Source of the DNA: Shinella sp. H4-D48
GTDB lineage: Bacteria; Pseudomonadota; Alphaproteobacteria; Rhizobiales; Rhizobiaceae
Length of the DNA: 64,000 nucleotides
Direction: 5' to 3'
Assembly (NCBI RefSeq): GCF_022637395.1
Contig: NZ_CP093337.1
Span: 542,001 to 606,000, forward strand
Every line of letters begins with the position of its first letter. The first letter of the stretch is position 1. The translations under genes were made by a program, and so were the position numbers. The notes below the pieces were generated by a model, which saw only the letters and a program-made list of their open reading frames with translations, was not told where the DNA came from and searched no databases. Of the stretch, positions 56,323 to 64,000 are shown piece by piece.

Positions 56323-57426
56323 ATGACGGTCACGAGCGATTTTCGCCATTTCGACGAACTCCAGCCGTGGAACGATCGCCAGCACATGCTGGAATGCATC
56401 GCCGTCACGGTGGAGACGACCGACGTGATGACCTTCACCTTCCGTTCCGATCGCGACAACTGGTTCCGGTATCTGCCGGGCCAGTTCGTCACCTTGGAGT
56501 TGCCGGTGTCGGAAGACGACCCGGTCATGCGGACCTACACGCTGTCCTCGACCCCTTCGCGCCCCTTCTCCGTCGCCGTGACGGTGAAGGCGCAGAAGAG
56601 CTCGATCGGCACGCGCTGGATGTTCGATCATCTGCGTCCCGGCATGAAGCTGAAGGCGTTCGGCCCGCTAGGTGACTTTTCCTTCGTGCGCTATCCAGCG
56701 GAGAAGTACCTCTTCATCTCGGCCGGCTCCGGCGTGACCCCAATGATGTCGATGACGCGGTGGATGTCGGATTGCAGCCCGCAGTCGGACGTTGCCTTCG
56801 TCAGCTGCGCCCGCACGCCGGAAGATCTGCTGTTCAAGGCGGAACTCGAATGTCTCGCAGCCCAGATGCCCAATCTTTCCCTGGGCTTCGTCGTTGAAGG
56901 CCACAACCCGCGTGACGGGTGGCATGGCGTGCGCGGCCGCATCGATGCTGCCCGCCTGTCGCTGCTGGCGCCCGATTTCCGTGATCGCACCGTCTTCTGC
57001 TGCGGCCCGGAACCCTTCATGCGCGGCGTGCGCGACATGCTCAAGGTGTGCGGCTTCAACATGGACCGCTACCATGAGGAAAGCTTCCAGCCAGCGGCTG
57101 CTCCGGCGCCGGAGGAAATCGCGATCCGGGCAGGTGCGGGTGAACAGGAGGTCGATGCCAATGCGGTCTCGACCGTTACCTTCACCATGGCCGGCAAGGA
57201 CGCGAAATGCGCGCCCGGCCAGACCATCCTCCAGACGGCGCGTTCGGCTGGCGTGCGTATCGGTGCGGCCTGCGAAGGCGGTCTGTGCGGCACCTGCCGG
57301 GTGATGAAGATCTCCGGTGAGGTCGAGATGCACCACAATGGCGGCATTCTCGATGACGAAATCGAGGAAGGTTACATCCTCGCCTGCTGCTCACGGCCTA
57401 TCGGCGACGTGTCGATCGAGGCGTAA
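56323..57426 (+). CDS. gbcB: Glycine betaine demethylase, reductase subunit
   Basis: The 367-residue flavodoxin-reductase-like protein supplies electrons to the Rieske oxygenase. The FAD-binding part has RTYTLSSTPSRPF (70-82), the NAD(P)H part ISAGSGVTPMMSM and FCCGPEPFM, and a C-terminal plant-type ferredoxin domain (about 275-367) with CEGGLCGTC and a last Cys pair in ILACCSRP. The order FAD, NAD and ferredoxin matches GbcB. It is translated with gbcA (one base apart) and ended by a perfect palindromic terminator. Confidence 0.9.
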   Translation: MTVTSDFRHFDELQPWNDRQHMLECIAVTVETTDVMTFTFRSDRDNWFRYLPGQFVTLELPVSEDDPVMRTYTLSSTPSRPFSVAVTVKAQKSSIGTRWMFDHLRPGMKLKAFGPLGDFSFVRYPAEKYLFISAGSGVTPMMSMTRWMSDCSPQSDVAFVSCARTPEDLLFKAELECLAAQMPNLSLGFVVEGHNPRDGWHGVRGRIDAARLSLLAPDFRDRTVFCCGPEPFMRGVRDMLKVCGFNMDRYHEESFQPAAAPAPEEIAIRAGAGEQEVDANAVSTVTFTMAGKDAKCAPGQTILQTARSAGVRIGAACEGGLCGTCRVMKISGEVEMHHNGGILDDEIEEGYILACCSRPIGDVSIEA

Positions 57427-57450
57427 AGCAACGCTGCGCGATTTTAACAG

Positions 57451-57482
57451 AAAGCCCCGTCACCGGCCGGTGACGGGGCTTT
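57451..57482. terminator. Perfect bidirectional terminator between gbcB and lysS
   Basis: A 32-base perfect palindrome: arm AAAGCCCCGTCACCGG followed by its reverse complement. The 3' side continues TTGTCTTTTG on the plus strand. It separates the convergent gbcAB and gltX-lysS messages. Confidence 0.85.
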
Positions 57483-57506
57483 GTCTTTTGGGAGCGAGAT
57501 CCGACC

Positions 57507-59000
57507 TCAGTCAGCCTTCGCGCGGCGGGCCGGGAAGAGGATGACGTCGCGGATCGACGGGGCGTTGGTCAGCAGCATGATCAGGCGGTCCACGCCGATG
57601 CCCAGGCCGCCGGCGGGCGGCATGCCCTGGTCGATGGCGTCGAGGAACTCGTCATCGAGCTGCTTGTCCTTCTCGCCGCGCGCATGCGCCTGATTGAGTT
57701 GCTCGACCATGCGGGCGCGCTGCTCTTCGGGATCGTTGAGTTCGGAAAATGCGTTGCCCAGCTCCCAAGCATTGCAATAGGTCTCGAAACGCTCGACAAG
57801 ACGCGGCTCGCCCGGCACTTCCTTGGCGAAGGGCGAGATATCCTTCGGGAAGTGGGTGACGTGGCTCGGCTGGATCAGCGTGCCCTCTACCTTCTCTTCG
57901 AAGATGAAGGCAAGGCACTCGCCCCAGGTCCAGTCCTTCTCGACTTCGAACCCGGCAGCCTTGGCGGCGGCGCGCGCTTCCTCATCCGTCTTGATGGCAA
58001 GGAAGTCGATGCCGGTCGCTTCCTTCACCGCATCGGGCATCGGCACGCGCTTGAACGGGCCCTTGAACGAGAGTTCCTTGTCGCCATAGGCGAACTCGGT
58101 CGAGCCGTGAATCTTGATGGCCAGCTCGGCGAAGAGGCGTTCCACGAGGTCCATGATGTCCTCGTAGTCGGCGTAGGCCCAGTAGCACTCCATCATCGTG
58201 AATTCGGGATTGTGCCGGGTGGACACGCCCTCATTGCGGAAGTTGCGGTTGATCTCGAACACCTTGTCGGTGAGGCCCGAGACCAGCGTGCGCTTCAGAA
58301 ACAGTTCCGGCGCGATGCGCAGGTACATGTCGAGCTTCAGCGTATTGTGATGCGTCTTGAAGGGCTCTGCCGTCGCGCCGCCGTAGACCGAGTGCAGCAT
58401 GGGCGTCTCGACTTCCATGAAGCCGTCGTTTTCCATGAAGCGGCGGATGCCCGACACGATCTTCGAACGCTGCTGGAAGCGCAGTTTCGATTCCTCGTTG
58501 GTCATAATGTCGAGGTGACGCTTGCGATAACGGATTTCGACATCCGAAACGCCGTGCCACTTCTCGGGCATCGGCAGCAGCGTCTTCGTCAGCATGACGA
58601 TGTGCTGTGCGTTGATCGTAAGCTCGCCGCGCTTGGTGCGGCGCACGACGCCGGTGACACCGATGATGTCGCCGATGTCGATCATCGGGAGGAGGTTGCG
58701 CGCCTCTTCCGGCGTGGTGTCCTTGTGGCTGAAGATCTGGATCTTGCCCGAGGCGTCATGGATGTCCATGAACATGCCGGAATTGCGCGAGGAATAGACG
58801 CGGCCGGCGACCGTCACGACATCGCCGCTTTCCGTATCGGGTTCCAGCGTCTCGTATTTGTCGGCCAGTTCCGCATTCGACATCGTGCGATGGAAATGCG
58901 CCGGATAAACATCGCCGACCGTCTTGCGCAGCTGGTCGAGCTTCTGGCGGCGGACTTCCGTCGGATCGGACGAAAGGGCGGTTTCTGTCTTGTCGTTCAT
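57507..59000 (-). CDS. lysS: Lysyl-tRNA synthetase, class II
   Basis: The 497-residue class II synthetase has an N-terminal OB fold (SGDVVTVAGRVYSSRNSGMF) and the three catalytic motifs. Motif 1 is FMEVETPMLHSVYGGATAEP, motif 2 is FEINRNFRNEGVSTRHNPEF and motif 3 is GGLGIGVDRLIMLL. It charges tRNA-Lys. Many alphaproteobacteria instead carry a class I LysK, so a class II enzyme here is worth noting. It follows gltX by 12 bases on the same strand, suggesting co-transcription of two synthetases. Confidence 0.95.
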   Translation of the reverse strand: MNDKTETALSSDPTEVRRQKLDQLRKTVGDVYPAHFHRTMSNAELADKYETLEPDTESGDVVTVAGRVYSSRNSGMFMDIHDASGKIQIFSHKDTTPEEARNLLPMIDIGDIIGVTGVVRRTKRGELTINAQHIVMLTKTLLPMPEKWHGVSDVEIRYRKRHLDIMTNEESKLRFQQRSKIVSGIRRFMENDGFMEVETPMLHSVYGGATAEPFKTHHNTLKLDMYLRIAPELFLKRTLVSGLTDKVFEINRNFRNEGVSTRHNPEFTMMECYWAYADYEDIMDLVERLFAELAIKIHGSTEFAYGDKELSFKGPFKRVPMPDAVKEATGIDFLAIKTDEEARAAAKAAGFEVEKDWTWGECLAFIFEEKVEGTLIQPSHVTHFPKDISPFAKEVPGEPRLVERFETYCNAWELGNAFSELNDPEEQRARMVEQLNQAHARGEKDKQLDDEFLDAIDQGMPPAGGLGIGVDRLIMLLTNAPSIRDVILFPARRAKAD

Positions 59001-59012
59001 TCTTCTAAGTCC

Positions 59013-60482
59013 TTACTTTCCGCTACCGACCATCGATGCCACCACCTGTGCGGCGACCTTGAGGCGCTGGCGCACGACGGAGCGGCCGAGGATGGCCATC
59101 GAGTCGAACAGCGGCAGCGAGCGCGACGAGCCGGAAACGGCGACGAAGAGCGGGGCCACGACGACCTTCAGCTTCTTGCCGAGCTTGTCGGCGCTGGCGC
59201 GCAGTTCCGCCTCGATGCTTTCGACTGTCCATTCCGGCATCTTTTCGAGATCCGGCTGTACCTGGTTCAGCACTTCGAGGATCTCCTCCGGGGTGGACTT
59301 CACCTTGGCGAAGGCCTCCGGCGTCAGGCCGAGATCCGATTTCAGCAGGAAGCCGGCAAGGTCCGGCAGTTCGCCGAGCTTGGAGATGCGCGATTGCGAG
59401 AGCTTGAGGCCCTGGCGGACGCGATCGTTCTCCATGGCCCATTCCAGCACGCGCTGGGTGAACTGCTCCTCGGTCAGCTGCTCGCGCAGCCAGCGGCCGT
59501 TCAGCCAGTCGAGCTTCTGGATATCGAAGATGGCGCCGGCCTTGGACAGGTTCTCCGGATCGAACTTTTCGGCAAGCTGATCCATGGTCAGCAGTTCCTC
59601 ACCCTCGGCGATCTGGATGAAGAACAGTCCGAGGAAGTTCATCAGCGCTTCCGGCAGGTAGCCGAGCGCCGAATAGTAGGAGATCGAGGTCGGGTTCTTG
59701 CGCTTTGAGAGCTTCGACTTGTCGTGATTGCGCATCAGCGACAGGTGCATGAAGACCGGCGGCTCGAGACCGAGATACTGATAGATCAGGATGTGCTTCG
59801 GCACCGAGGCGAGCCATTCCTCGCCGCGCGCCACATGGGTGATCTTCATCAGGTGGTCGTCGACCACGTTGGCCATGTGGTAGGTCGGCATGCCGTCGGC
59901 CTTGAGCAGAATCTGCATATCGACCGCATCCCACGGGATTTCGACTTCGCCATAGACGCCGTCGACGAACTTGCAAGAGCCTTCGGTCGGGATCTTCATG
60001 CGTACGACATGCGGCTCGCCGGCTTCGACGCGCTTCGTGACCTCTTCGGCAGAAAGCGTCAGGCAGAGGCCGTCATATTTCGGCGGCTTGCCGGCGGCGC
60101 GCTGGGCCTCGCGCATCTGCTCCAGCCGCTCGGGCGTGCAGAAACACTTGAAGCCATGGCCGTTGGCAACGATCTTGTCGACGTAAGGACGGTACATGTC
60201 CTTGCGGTCGGACTGGCGATAGGGGCCGCAGGGACCGCCGATGTCAGGGCCTTCCGACCATTCCAGGCCGCACCATTTCAGCGCGTCAAGCACTTTCTGT
60301 TCAAATTCCGGCGTGGAGCGCGTGGCGTCCGTATCCTCGATGCGCAGGATAAAGGTGCCGTTGTGCTTCTTGGCGAAGAGATAGTTGAACAGCGCGATAT
60401 AGGCGGTGCCGACATGCGGTTCGCCGGTCGGGGAGGGTGCGATGCGTACGCGAACGCCGGATGCGGTTCCGGAAGTGCTCAT
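59013..60482 (-). CDS. gltX: Glutamyl-tRNA synthetase
   Basis: The 489-residue class I synthetase charges tRNA-Glu. The HIGH-type motif is APSPTGEPHVGTAYIALFN (near residue 13) and the KMSKS-type motif is KLSKRKN; both are normal for bacterial GltX. The C-terminal anticodon-binding domain follows. Bacteria without GlnRS often use such an enzyme to mischarge tRNA-Gln, and rhizobia rely on GatCAB; the sequence alone does not show discrimination. It is the first gene of a gltX-lysS unit. Confidence 0.95.
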   Translation of the reverse strand: MSTSGTASGVRVRIAPSPTGEPHVGTAYIALFNYLFAKKHNGTFILRIEDTDATRSTPEFEQKVLDALKWCGLEWSEGPDIGGPCGPYRQSDRKDMYRPYVDKIVANGHGFKCFCTPERLEQMREAQRAAGKPPKYDGLCLTLSAEEVTKRVEAGEPHVVRMKIPTEGSCKFVDGVYGEVEIPWDAVDMQILLKADGMPTYHMANVVDDHLMKITHVARGEEWLASVPKHILIYQYLGLEPPVFMHLSLMRNHDKSKLSKRKNPTSISYYSALGYLPEALMNFLGLFFIQIAEGEELLTMDQLAEKFDPENLSKAGAIFDIQKLDWLNGRWLREQLTEEQFTQRVLEWAMENDRVRQGLKLSQSRISKLGELPDLAGFLLKSDLGLTPEAFAKVKSTPEEILEVLNQVQPDLEKMPEWTVESIEAELRASADKLGKKLKVVVAPLFVAVSGSSRSLPLFDSMAILGRSVVRQRLKVAAQVVASMVGSGK

Positions 60483-60610
60483 GATGTGGCCCGTCTTGAC
60501 TTATGGAGGGGATAGCCCGGTTTTGAGCCGTTTCACACGGCGGAAAGAGGCTTTCCATTGGGCTGGGTGAGACCATATTCAGCCCGGCGCGTCAAGAAAA
60601 ACTCCGTCTG

Positions 60611-62395
60611 TTACTGTACGGGCCAGACAGCGAGCAGTGCCGGAACGCTGACGATGACGATCAAGACCGAAAGCGGCAGGCCGACGCGCGGGTAGTCGGA
60701 GAACTTGTAGCCGCCCGGCCCCATGACGAGCGTGTTGCACTGGTGGCCGACGGGGGTGAGGAAGTCGCAACCCGCGCCGATCGCCACAGCCATCAGAAAG
60801 GCCTCTGGCCTGTAGCCCAGCGTGCTGGCGAAGCTCGCGGCAATCGGGGCCATCACAAGCACGGTCGCGGCATTGTTGAGGAAGGGGGTCACAGCCATGG
60901 CGGTCAGCAGGATCAGGGCTATTGCGCCGAAGGGCGGCAGGTGCACGGCGACCGCGCCGAGCCATTCGGCGATGAGTTCGCTGGCGCCCGTCGTGCGCAG
61001 GCTATCGGAAACGGGGATGAGGGCCGCCAGCATGACGAGGATCGCGCCGTCCAGCGCGGCATAGGCCTCGCGAAGGGGTACGGCCCGGAACAGGACCATG
61101 GCCACCGCCGCGGCGAAGAATCCGGTGGCGACTGGCACGACGCCGAGCGCAGTGGCCGCCATGGCGGCAACCAGGATCAGCACGGGTATCATCGCGCGCC
61201 GCGGGGAACCGAGCAGGATCTCGCGCTGGGCGAGGGGTAGAAGTCCGAGTTCCGGCAGGAGCGATGGCAGGGTGCGGTTGTTGCCCTGAATGACGATGAG
61301 ATCGCCGGGGCGCAGGCGCACCTCCGAGAGCTTCTCCCTCAGGCGCTGGCCCTGCCGGCTCACAGCAAGAAGGTTGATGCCGTAGGAATGGAAAAGACCG
61401 ATGCTGCGTGCCGAGAGGTCGATCAGACGGGATTCCGTGCCGACCACGACTTCGATCGCACTGATTTCTCCATCCTCTCCCCGCTCAAGAAGGATCGGCT
61501 TGCCCGAGAGTGCCAGCCCTGCGGCCGAAACCACCTTGTCGAGCCCGCCAGCCGTGCCCTCCATCAGGATCGTGTCATTGGCCTGAAGGACGATATCGGG
61601 TAGCGGCCTCAGATGGACATTACCGCGGATAACGGCTGTCGCGATGACCTCGCCGTCGCCGTTGCGCAATACCGCGTTCAGGGACTTGCCGACGGATGAC
61701 GAACCGTCCTCAACCGTCGCATCGGAGGAATAGGGGGCGGCCTCCAGCGATTCCTCGATGCTGGCATTGTTGTTGCCGCGCTCCGGCACGAGGCGGTTGA
61801 AGAACAGCATGAAAAGGATGCCGCATACGGCAAGGGTCGCGCCGACGGGCGTGAAGTCGAACATCGTGAAGCTCTCGCCGGTGATTTCCTGGCGCATGCG
61901 GGACACAACGATATTGGGCGAGGTGCCGATCTGGGTCATGAGGCCGCCCAGCAGCGCGGCGAAGGCCATGGGCATCAGGAACTTCGAGGCAGGTGCGCCG
62001 GATTTGCGCGCGAACTGGAAGGCGAGCGGCATCATGATCGCGAGTGCGCCGATATTCTTGATGAAGGCGGAGAGCACAGCGACCGACACGAGCAGCAGGG
62101 CAAGCTGTGCGCGCATCGCGATGAGATTCGGGAAGAAGCGCTTCACCGCAATGTTGACGATCCCCGAGCGCGCGACGGCCGCACTCACCAGCAGTGCGCT
62201 GCCCACGATGATCACGATATCGTCGGAGAAGCCAGAAAACGCCTTGTCGAAGGGCACGATACCAAGCGCCAGTGCAAGAAGCAGCGAACAGCACGCGACA
62301 ATGTCATAACGGAACCGACCCCACATGAATGCCGCCATCATCAGCGCGATGACGGCGAAGGCGAAGGTCTGCTCTAGGGTCATGTCGGGGTCCAT
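60611..62395 (-). CDS. SLC13-type divalent anion/citrate-family transporter with RCK_C domains
   Basis: The 594-residue inner membrane protein has a long first transport half (about residues 1-180: LLALALGIVPFDKAFSGFSD; FIKNIGALAIMMPLAFQFAR; GGLMTQIGTSPNIVVSRMRQ), two cytoplasmic TrkA-C/RCK_C-like domains (about 205-380) and a second transport half with PFLNNAATVLVMAPIAASFA and VGHQCNTLVMGPGGYKFSDY. NIVVS and NAATV loops are typical substrate-binding hairpins of the divalent anion:sodium symporter group. The RCK pair suggests regulation. Sulfate, thiosulfate or dicarboxylate are all possible. Start 62395 is chosen; the ATG at 62383 is near. Confidence 0.83.
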   Translation of the reverse strand: MDPDMTLEQTFAFAVIALMMAAFMWGRFRYDIVACCSLLLALALGIVPFDKAFSGFSDDIVIIVGSALLVSAAVARSGIVNIAVKRFFPNLIAMRAQLALLLVSVAVLSAFIKNIGALAIMMPLAFQFARKSGAPASKFLMPMAFAALLGGLMTQIGTSPNIVVSRMRQEITGESFTMFDFTPVGATLAVCGILFMLFFNRLVPERGNNNASIEESLEAAPYSSDATVEDGSSSVGKSLNAVLRNGDGEVIATAVIRGNVHLRPLPDIVLQANDTILMEGTAGGLDKVVSAAGLALSGKPILLERGEDGEISAIEVVVGTESRLIDLSARSIGLFHSYGINLLAVSRQGQRLREKLSEVRLRPGDLIVIQGNNRTLPSLLPELGLLPLAQREILLGSPRRAMIPVLILVAAMAATALGVVPVATGFFAAAVAMVLFRAVPLREAYAALDGAILVMLAALIPVSDSLRTTGASELIAEWLGAVAVHLPPFGAIALILLTAMAVTPFLNNAATVLVMAPIAASFASTLGYRPEAFLMAVAIGAGCDFLTPVGHQCNTLVMGPGGYKFSDYPRVGLPLSVLIVIVSVPALLAVWPVQ

Positions 62396-62653
62396 GCATG
62401 AAGCGAAGGTCTGCGGAAATTCCGCTGGGGTGGCTGCGGTTCCCTTATACACGGCGGGAGACGCCTGCCGTTTTTCAGGAACAATCCTCGTCCCGCACGG
62501 TTTGCAAGGAGAGGGCGGACCGTGTCAACCGGACCCGACGGAGATGGAGAACACGGGGATTTTTCCGGTTTCTTCCCGTGGCCAACGAAACGGCAGGCGA
62601 GCTCCCAACCCGTCCGGTCCGCCTTCAGCCCCGATCAAGGCCCTAGAAAAGAA

Positions 62654-62682
62654 AACCGGCGGGATCTGTCATCCCGCCGGTT
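62654..62682 (-). terminator. Intrinsic terminator of the TerC gene
   Basis: AACCGGCGGGAT (62654-62665) pairs with ATCCCGCCGGTT (62671-62682) around a five-base loop. On the minus strand the stem is followed by TTTTCTTTTC. It directly follows the TerC stop codon. Confidence 0.85.
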
Positions 62683-62687
62683 CTTTA

Positions 62688-63440
62688 TCAATGATGGGTA
62701 GCGCCCTTGTTTTTCTGCCGTGCCCGGCGAGAAAACATGTTCAAGAGCTCGACGAGCGCCGAGAAGGCCATGGCGGCGTAGATGTAGCCTTTCGGAACAT
62801 GGAAGCCCATGCCTTCGGCGATCAGCGTGGTTCCGATCATCAGCAGGAAGGCGAGCGCCAGCATCACGATGGTCGGGTTCTTTTCGATAAAGTTCGCCAG
62901 CGGCGTCGCGGCGAGCAGCATGACCGCCACGGCAAAGACCACGGCGACGACCATGATGGGAAGATGCGGCGTCATGCCCACGGCGGTGATGATGCTGTCG
63001 ACCGAGAAAACCAGGTCGAGCAACAGGATCTGGCCGATCGCCGCCCCGAAGTTCGTTGCGACCGTGCGGCCGACCATGTCTTCCTTGTGGTCGATCGGGT
63101 CCACATTGTGATGGATTTCCTTGGTGGCCTTCCAGACGAGGAAGAGACCGCCAGCGATCAGGATGATGTCCTTCCAGGAAAAGCCGTGGCCGAAGAGTTC
63201 GAAAATAGGGGTGGTCAGCTTGACGATCCAGGCGACCGTGCCCAGCAAGGCCAGGCGCATGACAAGCGCAAGCCCGATGCCGATGCGCCGCGCGCGTTCG
63301 CGCTGCTCCACCGGGAGCTTGTTTGTCAGGATCGAGATGAAGATGAGGTTGTCGATGCCGAGAACGACTTCCATCACGATGAGCGTGACGAGTGCAATCC
63401 AAGCGGCCGGGTCTTGCATGAGTGCAAGAATGCTGTCCAT
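62688..63440 (-). CDS. TerC-family membrane protein
   Basis: The 250-residue protein has about seven spans and the TerC hallmarks: [18 protein letters not shown] (26-43) with the conserved Asp, and [19 protein letters not shown] with the second one. An acidic residue pair in membrane segments suggests metal ion export. Some TerC proteins supply Mn to secreted enzymes or efflux it, and others confer tellurite resistance. Start 63440 has GGAGAGG 13 bases upstream; a longer frame exists. No yybP-ykoY manganese riboswitch was found upstream. Confidence 0.85.
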   Translation of the reverse strand: MDSILALMQDPAAWIALVTLIVMEVVLGIDNLIFISILTNKLPVEQRERARRIGIGLALVMRLALLGTVAWIVKLTTPIFELFGHGFSWKDIILIAGGLFLVWKATKEIHHNVDPIDHKEDMVGRTVATNFGAAIGQILLLDLVFSVDSIITAVGMTPHLPIMVVAVVFAVAVMLLAATPLANFIEKNPTIVMLALAFLLMIGTTLIAEGMGFHVPKGYIYAAMAFSALVELLNMFSRRARQKNKGATHH

Positions 63441-63578
63441 CCGGTGTGTTCCTCTCCAAGGTACGGTGTGTGAACGGTTCCGTATGTATGAGGAAATTGA
63501 CGGCTGACAAGCGGCCGGACCTCCCGGCACACATTATTTCACGTATTCGTTATAAGATTGCGGCTGTCGCGGATGTTT

Positions 63579-64000
63579 TCAGGGCCTGGCACGGTAGGCT
63601 GCGGTGAAAACCCGGATCGCTGAAGCAACATTCTTCTCGATCGTCGCTTTCAGCGGCGCTTCCTCCATTACGCCGAAAATGCGTGGCTTGAAGAGGCCGA
63701 CGGTGGTCAGTTCCATGAATTGCCGGGCCGCATGCGCGGTGTCGTCGCAGACGAGGACGCCCGCCGCCACCTGCCTGTCGAGATAGGCCTGGAGAACCGA
63801 GACGGGATTGACCGTCGATGTGGAAAAGAAATTGCGACACAGTTTCGGCAGGCGATGATTGGCGGCGATCACCATGCGCATGGCGCGAATGGTGGAATCG
63901 GTCGTGACATGGGTGGCGAAGAGTGTACCGAACTCTTCCAACGCTTTTTCCAGCTGCTGATTTGCATCCAGCACATGGCGGACCGATTCCGTGAGCTTGC
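63579..64000 (-). CDS. TetR/AcrR-family regulator, C-terminal part (cut by window edge)
   Basis: The open frame runs off the right edge, so the DNA-binding domain is outside. The visible 140 residues have the helical ligand-binding C-terminal pattern of AcrR-type TetR regulators: IRAMRMVIAANHRLPKLCRN and FFSTSTVNPVSVLQAYLDRQ, ending with KNVASAIRVFTAAYRARP. The GTG at 63974 is internal, not the start. The target operon cannot be told from this piece. Confidence 0.75.
   Translation of the reverse strand, partial: KLTESVRHVLDANQQLEKALEEFGTLFATHVTTDSTIRAMRMVIAANHRLPKLCRNFFSTSTVNPVSVLQAYLDRQVAAGVLVCDDTAHAARQFMELTTVGLFKPRIFGVMEEAPLKATIEKNVASAIRVFTAAYRARP

Noticed and set aside
57684..59708. A 674-codon open frame on the plus strand opposite lysS and gltX
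   Set aside because: It is antisense to two clear synthetase genes. High GC removes stop codons in the opposite frame, and its translation is compositionally odd with no domain pattern.
63441..63578. A possible yybP-ykoY manganese riboswitch before the TerC gene
   Set aside because: The spacer is short and lacks the conserved core pattern of that riboswitch; no stem arrangement of that type is visible.

Overview
The window reads as a stretch of a Rhizobiaceae (Alphaproteobacteria, Hyphomicrobiales) chromosome. The supporting signs are high GC content, two copies of a RIME-like intergenic repeat, a sitABCD manganese importer with Mur-type operators, a PraR-like XRE regulator, MipA/OmpV, and families that occur mainly in rhizobia (TfuA/YcaO, DUF1217, DUF6101-like, HPE1-like). 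The genus cannot be fixed from the sequence alone (Rhizobium, Shinella, Ensifer or a relative). No rRNA, tRNA, CRISPR, insertion sequence or phage gene was recognised.

Region 1 (1-6.2 kb): an anti-sigma factor cut by the window edge, its ECF sigma factor, a YqaA-type membrane protein and a small unknown. Then comes a compact minus-strand module: PraR-like XRE regulator, SARP/TPR regulator, a 79-residue peptide with a duplicated C-terminal heptapeptide, YcaO and TfuA. This looks like an undescribed peptide-modification (RiPP) system, probably thioamide-forming. It is the best candidate in the window for a new system.

Region 2 (6.3-14.1 kb): a cystine-type amino-acid ABC importer, a degraded ABC-ATPase tail, a CofD/YvcK-like protein, and a four-gene osmoprotectant (OsmF/YehZYXW-type) ABC importer.

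Region 3 (14.1-31.8 kb): two LacI-controlled catabolic units. The first is a sugar ABC importer with two GMC flavoprotein oxidases and a short-chain dehydrogenase. The second is Gfo/Idh dehydrogenase, CoA-transferase, enoyl-CoA hydratase and aldehyde dehydrogenase, divergent from a DUF993 aldolase-like gene, with a matching pair of operators facing each other.

Region 4 (31.9-47.2 kb): mostly core functions: uracil-DNA glycosylase, nucleoside hydrolase, an amino-acid dehydrogenase-like flavoprotein, sitABCD with two Mur boxes, glyS without an adjacent glyQ, DUF523, purD, MipA and UbiA, with several small or secreted unknowns.

Region 5 (47.5-64 kb): an 860-residue DUF1217 repeat protein, a GlcD-type FAD dehydrogenase, Sua5-type tRNA t6A enzyme, a GGDEF protein that has lost its active site, and gbcAB (glycine betaine demethylase) behind a cobalamin riboswitch. 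The last has a metabolic logic because betaine supplies glycine and methyl groups for corrinoid synthesis. The window ends with lysS-gltX, an SLC13-type transporter, TerC and a partial TetR regulator.
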